From Streptomyces indicus (GTDB lineage Bacteria; Actinomycetota; Actinomycetes; Streptomycetales; Streptomycetaceae): DNA of 64,000 nucleotides. This document shows positions 51,014 through 59,470 of this stretch, in pieces (position 1 is the stretch's first letter; each line of letters opens with the position of its first letter). Made by a program: the position numbers and the translations under genes. Below the pieces are notes generated by a model. The model was not told the DNA's origin. It worked only from the letters and a program-made list of their open reading frames with translations, and ran no database searches. Location: positions 124,001 to 188,000 of the forward strand of contig NZ_FNFF01000006.1 of NCBI RefSeq assembly GCF_900100315.1, read 5' to 3'.

Positions 51014-51680
51014 CCATCCCCGGCTCGGTGATGAAGTGCTTGGGGTGCGAGGGGTCCGCCTCCAGCTTGCGGCGCAGCTGGGCCATGTAGACGCGCAGGT
51101 AGTTGGTCTCGGTGCCGTACGACGGGCCCCAGACCTCCTGGAGCAGCTGCTTCTGGCTGACGAGACGGCCCGTATTGCGTACGAGGACCTCGAGGAGGTG
51201 CCACTCCGTGGGTGTGAGGCGGACGTCGCGGCCGTCGCGGTTCACCTTCTTCGCGGCGAGATCGACCGTGAAGTCCCCGGTGTCCACCGTCACGTCGTCC
51301 TCGCCGGAGCCCGCGACCGGCTCGGCCCGGCGGACCGCGGCGCGCAGCCGGGCGAGCAGCTCGTCCATGCCGAAGGGCTTGGTGACGTAGTCGTCCGCGC
51401 CCGCGTCGAGCGCCTCGACCTTCTCGTCGGAGCTGTGCCGGGCGGACAGGACCAGGATCGGGACGCGGGTCCAGCCGCGCAGGCCGCGGATCACGTCGAC
51501 GCCGTCCATGTCGGGCAGGCCGAGGTCGAGCACGATCACATCGGGGTGGCGCGCGGCGGCGAGCTGGAGCGCGGTGGCGCCGTCGGCGGCCGCGTCCACC
51601 TCGTACTTGCGTGCCTTGAGGTTGATGACGAGGGCGCGGACGATCTGCGGTTCGTCGTCGACCACGAGCACCCGGGTCAT
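50994..51680 (-). CDS. kdpE: KdpE, OmpR-family response regulator
   Basis: 228 residues. Receiver domain with phosphorylated Asp D52 in VIVLDLGLPDMDG and K at ADDYVTKPFG; C-terminal winged helix RLTPTEWHLLEVLVRNTGRLVSQKQLLQEVWG...YLRVYMAQLRRKLE. It activates the high-affinity potassium uptake genes when KdpD phosphorylates it. GCAGGAC stands before the ATG. 142 bp separate it from kdpD. The kdpFABC transport genes are not in the window, so this pair is a distant regulatory locus. The last codons double as a 9-bp hairpin (50993-51013). Confidence 0.95.
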   Translation of the reverse strand: MTRVLVVDDEPQIVRALVINLKARKYEVDAAADGATALQLAAARHPDVIVLDLGLPDMDGVDVIRGLRGWTRVPILVLSARHSSDEKVEALDAGADDYVTKPFGMDELLARLRAAVRRAEPVAGSGEDDVTVDTGDFTVDLAAKKVNRDGRDVRLTPTEWHLLEVLVRNTGRLVSQKQLLQEVWGPSYGTETNYLRVYMAQLRRKLEADPSHPKHFITEPGMGYRFER

Positions 51681-51722
51681 GCGGTCCTGCCTTTCATTTC
51701 AGCCCCTGCGGCGGTTGCGCGG

Positions 51723-51741
51723 ATCCGGCCGGAGGCCGGAT
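51723..51741. repeat. short hairpin between kdpD and kdpE
   Basis: 8-bp arms ATCCGGCC / GGCCGGAT around a GGA loop, in the 142-bp intergenic stretch. Could modulate kdpE expression relative to kdpD. Confidence 0.5.
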
Positions 51742-51822
51742 GCAGGGGGCCGGGGGCGGAACCCCGGATTCGGGAAGGGATGGTGGGCTGGGGTGGAGGA
51801 AGTATCCCGTCGGCCGGCCGCG

Positions 51823-54369
51823 TCATGACGCAGCCGATGCGTCGAGCCCGGCGGGAACCTGCTCGGCGGTACGGGCCGCACGCAGGGTGAGCACCATCGT
51901 GAGACCGCCTCCCGGCGTGTCCTCGGCGCTGAGCGTGCCGCCCATCGACTCCGTGAAGCCGCGCGCCACCGCGAGGCCCAGGCCCACGCCGGCGCCGCGC
52001 GGCGCGTCGCCGTACCGCTGGAAGGGCTCGAAGACGCGCTCCTTGGCCTCGTCCGGGATGCCCGGGCCGCGGTCCACGACGCGGATCTCGACGCGGTCGC
52101 CGATCGCGCTGGCGGAGACGCGTACGGGGGTCGCGTCCGGGCTGTACTTCACCGCGTTCTCGACGATGTTGGCGACCGCGCGCTCCAGGAGGCCCTTGTC
52201 GACGCTGACCATCGGGAGGGTCTCGGGGATGTCGAGGTCGGCGGAGCCCTCCGGCACGCCGCCGAGCGCCATCGGCACCACCTCGTCGAGGTCGACCTCG
52301 CGGATCAGCGGGGTGACGGTGCCGGTCTGGAGGCGGGACATGTCGAGCAGGTTGCCCACGAGGTGGTCGAGCCGGTCGGCGCCGTCCTCGATGCCGGCGA
52401 GCAGCTCGGCCTGGTCCTCCTCGGACCACTCGACGTCGTCGGAGCGCAGGGAGGTCACCGCGGCCTTGATGCCGGCGAGCGGGGTGCGCAGATCGTGCGA
52501 CACGGCGGCGAGCAGCGCGGTGCGGATGCGGTTGCCCTCGGCCAGGGCGCGGGCCTGCTCGGCCTCGTCCATCAGACGCCGGCGGTCGAGGACGACGGCG
52601 GCCTGGGCGGCGAACGCGGCGAGGACGCGGCGGTCCTCGGCGGGCAGCACCCGGCCGGTGAGGGCGAGGGCCATGTGGTCGCCGACGGGCATGTCCACGT
52701 CGGCGTCCTCGGGCCGCTCGATGGGGCTGCTCGTGCCGACGCTGCCCGCGCGCGTCCACGGGTCCAGGTCGCTCTGCCGTTCCAGGAGCGCCACCGACTC
52801 CATGTTGAAGGTCTCGCGGACCCGTTCGAGCAGGGCGTCCAGGCTGGTCTCGCCGCGCAGCACGCTGCCGGCGAGGAAGGACAGGATCTCGGACTCGGCG
52901 CGCAGCCGGGCCGCCTGGTGCGTACGGCGGGCGGCGAGGTCCACCACCGAGGCAACCGCGACGGCCACGCCCACGAACACCACGATGGCCACGATGTTCT
53001 TGGGGTCGGCGATGGTGAACCGGTGGACGGGGGCCGCGAAGTAGTAGTTGAGCAGCAGCGAGCCGAGCGCGGCCGAGGCGAGCGCGGGCAGCAGCCCGCC
53101 GAGCAGGGCGGCGGCGATCGTCAGCGACAGGAACAGGAGCATGTCGTTGGCGAGGCCGACGTCCGTCGGGATGGAGGTGAGCAGCAGCGAGAGCAGGACC
53201 GGGGCGACCACACCGGTCAGCCAGCCGGCGATGATCCGCGAGGTGCCCAGGCGGGCTCCGCGGGCCACCGGCAGGCCGCGGCCCTTGCCGACCGCGTCGT
53301 GCGTGACGATGTGGACGTCCAGGTCGGGGCCCGATTCGCGGGCGACGGTGGCCCCGACGCCGGGCCCGAACACGTACTGCCAGGCCTTGCGGCGGCTGGA
53401 GCCGAGCACGATCTGCGTGGCGTTGACTCCGCGCGCGAACTCCAGGAGCGAGGAGGGGACGTCGTCGCCGATGACGTGGTGGAAGGTGCCGCCGAGGTCC
53501 TCGACGAGGGTGCGCTGGAGGGCGAGTTCCTTGGGCGAGGCGTTGGTGAGGCCGTCGCTGCGGGCGATGTAGACGGCGAGCACCTCGCCGCCGGCGCCCT
53601 TCTCGGCGAGCCGCGCGCCGCGGCGGATCAGGGTGCGGCCCTCGGGGCCGCCGGTCAGGCCGACGACGATGCGCTCGCGCGCCTGCCAGGTGGACTTGAT
53701 GTTGTGCTCGCCGCGGTACTGCTGGAGGTACTCGTCGACCCGGTCGGCCACCCACAGGAGGGCCAGTTCGCGCAGGGCCGTGAGGTTGCCGATGCGGAAG
53801 TAGTTGGAGAGCGAGGCGTCGATCTTGTCGGGTTTGTAGATGTTGCCGTGCGCCATGCGGCGGCGCAGCGCCTGGGGCGACATGTCGACCAGCTCGATCT
53901 GGTCGGCGTGCCGGACGACCTCGTCGGGGACGGTCTCGCGCTGGCGTACCCCGGTGATCGACTCGACCACGTCGCCGAGGGATTCCAGGTGCTGGATGTT
54001 CACGGTGGATATGACGTCGATGCCGGCCGAGAGCAGCAGCTCCACGTCCTGCCAGCGCTTGGCGTGGCGCGAGCCCGGCACATTGGTGTGGGCGAGCTCG
54101 TCCACCAGGGCGACCTGGGGGTGGCGGGCGAGCACCGCGTCCACGTCCATCTCGGTGAATGTGCCGCCCCGGTGCTCCAGCTCGCGCCGAGGGATCTGCT
54201 CGAGGCCGTGCAGCATCACCTCGGTGCGCGGGCGCTCGTGGTGCTCGACGAACGCGACCACGCAGTCCGTGCCGCGCTCCACGCGCCGGTGCGCCTCGGA
54301 GAGCATCGCGTACGTCTTGCCGACGCCCGGTGCCGCACCGAGGTAGATCCGAAGCTTGCCGCGTGCCAT
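51823..54369 (-). CDS. kdpD: KdpD, potassium-sensing sensor histidine kinase
   Basis: 848 residues. KdpD N-terminal domain with Walker A GAAPGVGKTYAML (residues 11-23), VDELAHTNVPGSRHAKRWQDV, and a USP-like domain at about 230-350 (VVGLTGGPEGRTLIRRGARLAEKGAGGEVLAVYIARS). Four membrane helices at 380-475 (VVAPVLLSLLLTSI, DMLLFLSLTIAAALLGGLLPALASAAL), GAF-like region 495-615, HisKA with H625 in AVSHDLRTPLAG, HATPase with GPGIPDEAKERVFEPFQRY and GVGLGLAVARGF. Membrane-anchored; responds to low K+/turgor. It has only a weak ribosome binding site. An inverted-repeat element lies upstream at 54402-54426. Confidence 0.96.
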   Translation of the reverse strand: MARGKLRIYLGAAPGVGKTYAMLSEAHRRVERGTDCVVAFVEHHERPRTEVMLHGLEQIPRRELEHRGGTFTEMDVDAVLARHPQVALVDELAHTNVPGSRHAKRWQDVELLLSAGIDVISTVNIQHLESLGDVVESITGVRQRETVPDEVVRHADQIELVDMSPQALRRRMAHGNIYKPDKIDASLSNYFRIGNLTALRELALLWVADRVDEYLQQYRGEHNIKSTWQARERIVVGLTGGPEGRTLIRRGARLAEKGAGGEVLAVYIARSDGLTNASPKELALQRTLVEDLGGTFHHVIGDDVPSSLLEFARGVNATQIVLGSSRRKAWQYVFGPGVGATVARESGPDLDVHIVTHDAVGKGRGLPVARGARLGTSRIIAGWLTGVVAPVLLSLLLTSIPTDVGLANDMLLFLSLTIAAALLGGLLPALASAALGSLLLNYYFAAPVHRFTIADPKNIVAIVVFVGVAVAVASVVDLAARRTHQAARLRAESEILSFLAGSVLRGETSLDALLERVRETFNMESVALLERQSDLDPWTRAGSVGTSSPIERPEDADVDMPVGDHMALALTGRVLPAEDRRVLAAFAAQAAVVLDRRRLMDEAEQARALAEGNRIRTALLAAVSHDLRTPLAGIKAAVTSLRSDDVEWSEEDQAELLAGIEDGADRLDHLVGNLLDMSRLQTGTVTPLIREVDLDEVVPMALGGVPEGSADLDIPETLPMVSVDKGLLERAVANIVENAVKYSPDATPVRVSASAIGDRVEIRVVDRGPGIPDEAKERVFEPFQRYGDAPRGAGVGLGLAVARGFTESMGGTLSAEDTPGGGLTMVLTLRAARTAEQVPAGLDASAAS

Positions 54370-54401
54370 GGCCCCATTGTCTTCGAGTTACGTGGTCCGC
54401 A

Positions 54402-54426
54402 TACGCCGGCCAGAATCGGCCGCGTA
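54402..54426. promoter_or_regulatory. operator-like inverted repeat upstream of kdpD
   Basis: TACGCCGGCC at 54402 and GGCCGCGTA at 54418-54426 with a 6-base AGAATC centre, one bulge in the stem. A third TACGCGGCC occurs at 54506. Possible binding site for an unnamed regulator of kdpD. Confidence 0.35.
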
Positions 54427-54533
54427 CTCTGCGTAGACCTTAAGGCCAGGAATTCCGGCACATGGGGCGAATGGGGAGCAGGGCCGCATCCTTGACGGGA
54501 TTCTGATACGCGGCCGCCGGGAGCTCTGCCCCG

Positions 54534-55283
54534 CTACTCGCGCTCGGCGTCGCCGCTCTCGACGATCTCGCCGTCGCTGAGCTCGAGGACCCGGTCCGCG
54601 AGGTCGAGCATCGCCGCGTCGTGGGTGGCGACCAGGGCGGTCACGCCCTCGCTGCGGACGACGGCGCGCAGCAGCTCCATCACCGCGTGCCCGGTCTCGG
54701 CGTCGAGCTGGCCGGTGGGCTCGTCGCAGATCAGCAGGGCGGGGCGGTTGGCGAGGGCGCGGGCGATCGCGACGCGCTGCTGCTGGCCGCCGGAGAGCTC
54801 GCCCGGGCGCTGCTTGGCATGGTCGGCGAGGCCCACGAGCGACAGGAGCAGCTCGACGCGCTCCTCGCGCTCCTTGGGGTCGGCCTTGCGCAGCCGCAGC
54901 GGCACGCCCACGTTCTCGGCCGCGGACAGGATCGGGATCAGACCGAAGGACTGGAAGACGAAGCCGATACGGTCGCGGCGCAGGGCGAGCCGGCCGCTCT
55001 CGCCGAGCGAGCCGATGTCGAGGCCGTCCACGGTGATCGTGCCGCCGTCGGGCGAGTCCAGACCTCCGACCAGGTTGAGCAGGGTGGTCTTGCCGGAGCC
55101 CGAGCGGCCCTTGAGCGCGACGAGTTCGCCGCGCGGCACGCTGAAGGACACCCCGCGCAGCGCGTGCACGGCGGCGGCACCGCTGCCGTAGGAGCGGTGC
55201 ACGTCCTCGACGACGACCATCGGCGCGCCCTCGCCCGCCTCGGCCGTGACCGTCTGCGTGGCCCCGCTCGCACTCTGCGTCAT
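54534..55283 (-). CDS. ABC transporter ATPase, MacB/LolD-type
   Basis: 249 residues. Walker A GRSGSGKTT (about residue 61), Q-loop QSFGLIPIL, signature ELSGGQQQR, Walker B LLICDEPTGQLD, H-loop ALVATHD. The order and length are those of LolD/MacB/FtsE-like ATPases that drive FtsX-type permeases. ATG 55283 (MTQSASG) is chosen over an upstream ATG at 55349. Fourth and last gene of the putative exporter unit. Confidence 0.93.
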   Translation of the reverse strand: MTQSASGATQTVTAEAGEGAPMVVVEDVHRSYGSGAAAVHALRGVSFSVPRGELVALKGRSGSGKTTLLNLVGGLDSPDGGTITVDGLDIGSLGESGRLALRRDRIGFVFQSFGLIPILSAAENVGVPLRLRKADPKEREERVELLLSLVGLADHAKQRPGELSGGQQQRVAIARALANRPALLICDEPTGQLDAETGHAVMELLRAVVRSEGVTALVATHDAAMLDLADRVLELSDGEIVESGDAERE

Positions 55284-55360
55284 GCCCAACCCCCCGTACG
55301 CTCCTGTGTTTTCCGCGTCAGTATCGCCATGGCTCCGCGGCCGGTGCAATGGAGGAACCT

Positions 55361-56374
55361 CTACTCATCGGAGGAATCGGCGGCCCGAGGCTCCTCGGCG
55401 GCCGGCACGGACTCCTCGGCCGCCGGCGCGAATTCGTCGGCAGCCCACACCCCGACGTGGTCGCTCTCGGCGGTGAGCCGCACCCGTCCCCGCAGCCCGT
55501 ACCGGTCCACGTACTCGCGCGGCAGCTGAAGGCGGCCCGCACGGTCGAGGACCGTGAACTCCTCGGCGGCCTCGCGCTCGCCGCCGCGCAGCGTCTCCGT
55601 GGAGGTGCGGCCGTCGCGGATGCGTACGGTGCGCCGCACCTGCTCGGAGACCTGCGGGTCGTGGGTGACGACGAGGACGGTGGCGCCCAGCTCCTCGTTC
55701 GCGCGGCGCAGCGCGGCGAAGACGTCCTCGCCGCTGGCGGTGTCGAGCTCGCCGGTCGGCTCGTCGGCGAGCAGCACCCGGGGCGCGTTGGCGGTGGCCA
55801 CGGCGACGGCCACGCGCTGCTGCTCGCCGCCGGAGAGTTCGGTGGGGCGGCGGTCACGGCAGTACGCGAGACCGAGGGTGTCGAGCAGTTCGGCGGCCCG
55901 CTCCTGGCGCTTGCGCCGGGGCACGCGGGCGTACTTCATCGGCAGGGCGACGTTCTCCTGCGCGGTGAGATACGGCAGGAGGTTGCGGCCGGTCTGCTGC
56001 CAGACGAAGCCGACGGTCGCGCGCCGGTAGCCGAGGCGTTCGCGGCGGCCCATGGCGAGCAGGTCGTGGCCGGCGACGCGGGCCCGTCCTGCGGTGGGCA
56101 GGTCGAGGCCCGACAGGATGGACAGAAGCGTGGACTTGCCCGACCCCGACGCCCCCACGAGCGCGACGCACTCGCCCTCGGTGACGGTGAGGTCGAGCCC
56201 TTGCAGGGCCTGCACCTCGACCTCGTCGGTCCGGTAGACGCGCACGAGGTTGTCGCACACGATCACGCCGTCGTCGGGCCCGCCGCCCGGCGCGCTGCGC
56301 GCCCGCGCCTCGAGGTCGGTCAGCCGCGGAACCACCGACTCCCGCCCCTGCCGCGCCTGTTCAGCCCCGCTCAT
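55361..56374 (-). CDS. ABC transporter ATPase with AbrB-like C-terminal domain
   Basis: 337 residues. Walker A GASGSGKST, Q-loop QQTGRNLLPYL, signature ELSGGEQQR, Walker B LLADEPTGELD, H-loop VVTHD. After the ATPase core (residues 1-235) comes an extra 75-residue tail with EFTVLDRAGRLQLPREYV followed by DRYGLRGRVRLTAESD, which looks like a SpoVT/AbrB swapped-hairpin domain, then a Glu/Ala-rich end. AbrB folds normally bind DNA, so this ATPase may bind DNA or dimerise through it. GGAGG lies 5 bases before the ATG at 56374; an ATG 15 bases earlier would include the ribosome binding site. Confidence 0.85.
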   Translation of the reverse strand: MSGAEQARQGRESVVPRLTDLEARARSAPGGGPDDGVIVCDNLVRVYRTDEVEVQALQGLDLTVTEGECVALVGASGSGKSTLLSILSGLDLPTAGRARVAGHDLLAMGRRERLGYRRATVGFVWQQTGRNLLPYLTAQENVALPMKYARVPRRKRQERAAELLDTLGLAYCRDRRPTELSGGEQQRVAVAVATANAPRVLLADEPTGELDTASGEDVFAALRRANEELGATVLVVTHDPQVSEQVRRTVRIRDGRTSTETLRGGEREAAEEFTVLDRAGRLQLPREYVDRYGLRGRVRLTAESDHVGVWAADEFAPAAEESVPAAEEPRAADSSDE

Positions 56375-56463
56375 GGCCCCTCCGTCCACTGCGCGTCATC
56401 GTCTCGCCGTCCCCACTGCCACGCATCGCTGTCGGTGCGTGGGTGCATACGGGTGGGGGCGGT

Positions 56464-56704
56464 ACGGAGGCGTTTCGCCGTCGGTACGGTCGCGTACGGA
56501 CGTCGGTACGGCCCCGTTCCGCCGACGGGACGGTCCCGTTCCGCCGTCGATACGCCCCGACCCGCGGCCGATACGCACCCGTACCGCCGCTGATACGGAC
56601 CCGTACCGTCGGCGAAACGCCACCGTCCCACCGACGAGACGCACCCGTACCACCGACGAAACGCCACCGTCCCGCGGTCGATCCGCACCCACACCGCCGC
56701 CAAC
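56464..56704. repeat. degenerate tandem array of 11 units of 22 bp
   Basis: Eleven consecutive units of 22 bp (one of 21), with consensus ACGCACCCGTACCGCCGACGAT and positions such as the leading ACG and the CCG pairs nearly invariant. First unit at 56464, last ending 56704. The period is not a multiple of three, so no frame stays open across it in a way that suggests coding. It fills most of the 366 bp between two codirectional genes of the exporter unit. Confidence 0.9.
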
Positions 56705-56740
56705 AAACCCGCACCCCCCTCCCACACACCGCCCCGCCCC

Positions 56741-59470
56741 TCACTCATCCGACCGCCCCACCCGCAGCACCGCCCCCAACCCACGCCGTCGGCCCAGCCA
56801 CGTCTCCAAGGCGACGGCGCCCAGGACCAGGGTCGCGCAGCCGCCGGCCAGGACCGTCGTCAGGAGGGCATCGGCGTGCAGACCGGGGTCGGCGGGGCCG
56901 CCCGTGAACTCGTCCAGGTCCAGGGACGGTCCGAGCAATGAGGGCAGTGCGAGGCCGAGTGCCGTGCCGCCCGCCACGGCCGCGAGCACCATGGGCAGCA
57001 GCTGGATCAGGTGCAGCGCGGCTGTCTGCCGGTCGCCGAGACCCATCGTGCGCAGGCGCGCCGCGGTGCGGCCGCGGGCCGGGGCGGACAGGAGCAGTTC
57101 GAGGACCAGGGCGAGCAGCGCCAGAGCCACGGCGAGTGCGGTGGTCGCGGTGTGCGCGCGGATCAGCACACCCGCCAGGTCGTCCTCCGAGACCCGCGCC
57201 AACTCCTCGTCCAGGATGCGCAGTTCACCTGTGCCCGCGTCGGGCTCGGCGCGCGGGACCAGGGCACGCAGATCGCCGGCGCGCAGACTCTCGCCGTACA
57301 GCAGGAGCAGGCTCTCGTCGAAGTCACGGCGCTGCACGGCGCCCAGGCCCCGCAGGTCGGTGAGCAGCACGCGCTCGGGCCGGTCGGCGCGGGCCAGCGG
57401 TCCGAGCGCCCGGTCGCCGGCGGCCGCGTCACTCAGAGTGCCGGTGACCCGCAGTTTCAGGGTGCGCCCGCCCACGTCCGCGTCGAGCAGTTCGCCCACC
57501 CGTGCGGTGCCGCCGCGCGTGAGCACGGGCACCGCGCCGTCGGCTGCGGGCAGCGCGGCCGCCGCGTGCCCGAGGGCGGAATCGGGCGCGGCCTTGCGCA
57601 GGGCCTCGCTGTCGACGCCGATGAGCACAGTGGATCCGACCCCGCTGCCGTTGGCGCCCCGTGGGGAGATCCGCAGCTCCGCGACCCGCACGCTGTGCCG
57701 GACCCCGCGCGCACGGGCCAGCTGCTCGGCGGCCCGCGGATGGGCCTCCGCCCCGAGATAGGCGGCGTCCGCCCCGGCCCGCCAGCGCGCGCCCTCGACC
57801 CGTCCGTCGGTCAGGGTCCCGGCCACGAGCCCGCCGAAGACCGCGCCCGCCAGCGTGACCACCAGAACGAGCAGCGCGAGGGCCCGCGCGGGCGCCTCCT
57901 TCGCGGCCCGCAGCAGCGCGACCAGGGCCACGGCACCGCGCCGCCGCGCCGCCCAGCGCGCCAACAGCCGTACGGGCGGCGGATAGCAGCGCACCAGGAC
58001 CACCACCGCGGCGAACCCGAGCAGCGCCGGTACGGCGGCGAGCAGCGGGTCCGGGCCGGCCTCGGCGCGGGTGCCGCGCGCGTGCAGCGCCCACACCCCG
58101 GCCGCCGCGAGCAGCAGCAGCGCGGCTTCCGCGACGACCCGGCGGCCGCGCAGCGAGGGGGACTTCGCGTGCAGCAGCGCCCCGTCGCGTACGGCGAAGA
58201 AGGTGACGAGCGGCAGCAGCAGCCAGCAGCCGAGCGCCGCGAGGACACCCCGCGCCGTCGCGACACCCTCACCGGCCAGGGCCGCGAGGGCGAGCCCGGC
58301 CGCGAGACCGAGCAGCGCGCCGGGCAGGGTGTGTCCGGCGCGTGCGGCGGCGAGCCCGAACGCGGAGGCGCCGCGGGCGCGTTGGAGCCGGTGGACGTCG
58401 AGGCGGCGGCGCAGGGCGAGCAGCGCCGTGACGACCGCGGCGGCCAGCGCGACCACGGCGAGCGTGGCGAGCCCGAAGGCGATGACGGCCTGGCCCTGCG
58501 TCCACTGGCGTCCGAACTCGTCGACGGCGGCGGGCAGGACGGTGTCCACGTCCATGCCGGTGGCCGGCTGCCGGCCGAGCTGGCAGGCGAGCCCGCCGAA
58601 GGTGCTCATGGGGCAGAACTGTTCGGCGGCCAGCTCGCTCGACGCGATCAGGGCCCGCTGGAGCCGGGCGCGCCCCTCGGTGCCGGCATACGCCCTGGCC
58701 TGCTCGTCGTCCAGGTTCAGCCGCACGCCCCACTGCGCGGTGAGCCGCACCCGGGCCTGCGCCTGGAGTTCGAGGATGGCGCCGGGGGCGGTGAGGGCCA
58801 TCGCCTCGTAGCCGCCGCCGGTGCGCGGCGACGGGGCGGCGAGCAGCGGTTCCTCGCGCAGGATGCGGGTGTCGGGCGCGGCGAAGACACCGACGACCAC
58901 CACGGTCGCGTCGATGTCCCTGAGCCCGCCCTCGCCGAGGCGGACGCTCTGGCCGACGCGGAGCTTCAGGGCGTCCCGGGTCCGGGTCGACACGGCCATC
59001 TCGGGGCTGCCGGTGTGCTCCCGCGGGGCGCGCCCCTCGACGTAACGGCTCTTCGGCGGCGCGTCCGCGGCGTAGAGGAGCGAGAGCCTGCCGGGCCCGG
59101 AGGCGAGGTCCATGCCGGCGCCGGGCAGGACGGCGCGTGCCGAGTCGGTGACGAACGCCCCGCGCAGGTCGGCGTCGACCTGGTCCTCCAGGACGCCGGC
59201 GGCCGCGGTCAGGTCGTCGGCGAAGTACTCCGGCGCGTGGTCCCCTCCCTTCTCCGCCACGTCGAAGCTCGCGGTGTAAGTGATCCCGGGCCGGCTCTGC
59301 TGCGTCTGGGCCAGCCGGGCGGCGAAGGCCCGGCCCGCCAGCTCGTCGAGCAGCGCGGGGGCGGCGGCGGTGACCGCGGTGATGAGCGCGGTGAGCAGCG
59401 CGAGGCAGACGAACAGCGGGATGTCCCCGCGGATCCGCTGCCACCTCCGCATCACTCGTACCCGATTCAC
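56741..59470 (-). CDS. FtsX-like ABC permease
   Basis: 909 residues. One membrane helix near residue 20-38 (DIPLFVCLALLTALITAVTAAA), a large extracytoplasmic MacB-type domain to about residue 330, helices at about 335-500 (AVIAFGLATLAVVALAAAVVTALLAL, AALGCWLLLPLVTFFAV), a second outer domain, and the final helices at about 755-870. It ends GRSDE. GTG 59470 is coupled to the preceding permease by a four-base GTGA overlap and has GGGGGAGG 5 bases ahead. Substrate unknown; such exporters carry peptides, lipids or macrolides. Confidence 0.88.
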   Translation of the reverse strand: MNRVRVMRRWQRIRGDIPLFVCLALLTALITAVTAAAPALLDELAGRAFAARLAQTQQSRPGITYTASFDVAEKGGDHAPEYFADDLTAAAGVLEDQVDADLRGAFVTDSARAVLPGAGMDLASGPGRLSLLYAADAPPKSRYVEGRAPREHTGSPEMAVSTRTRDALKLRVGQSVRLGEGGLRDIDATVVVVGVFAAPDTRILREEPLLAAPSPRTGGGYEAMALTAPGAILELQAQARVRLTAQWGVRLNLDDEQARAYAGTEGRARLQRALIASSELAAEQFCPMSTFGGLACQLGRQPATGMDVDTVLPAAVDEFGRQWTQGQAVIAFGLATLAVVALAAAVVTALLALRRRLDVHRLQRARGASAFGLAAARAGHTLPGALLGLAAGLALAALAGEGVATARGVLAALGCWLLLPLVTFFAVRDGALLHAKSPSLRGRRVVAEAALLLLAAAGVWALHARGTRAEAGPDPLLAAVPALLGFAAVVVLVRCYPPPVRLLARWAARRRGAVALVALLRAAKEAPARALALLVLVVTLAGAVFGGLVAGTLTDGRVEGARWRAGADAAYLGAEAHPRAAEQLARARGVRHSVRVAELRISPRGANGSGVGSTVLIGVDSEALRKAAPDSALGHAAAALPAADGAVPVLTRGGTARVGELLDADVGGRTLKLRVTGTLSDAAAGDRALGPLARADRPERVLLTDLRGLGAVQRRDFDESLLLLYGESLRAGDLRALVPRAEPDAGTGELRILDEELARVSEDDLAGVLIRAHTATTALAVALALLALVLELLLSAPARGRTAARLRTMGLGDRQTAALHLIQLLPMVLAAVAGGTALGLALPSLLGPSLDLDEFTGGPADPGLHADALLTTVLAGGCATLVLGAVALETWLGRRRGLGAVLRVGRSDE

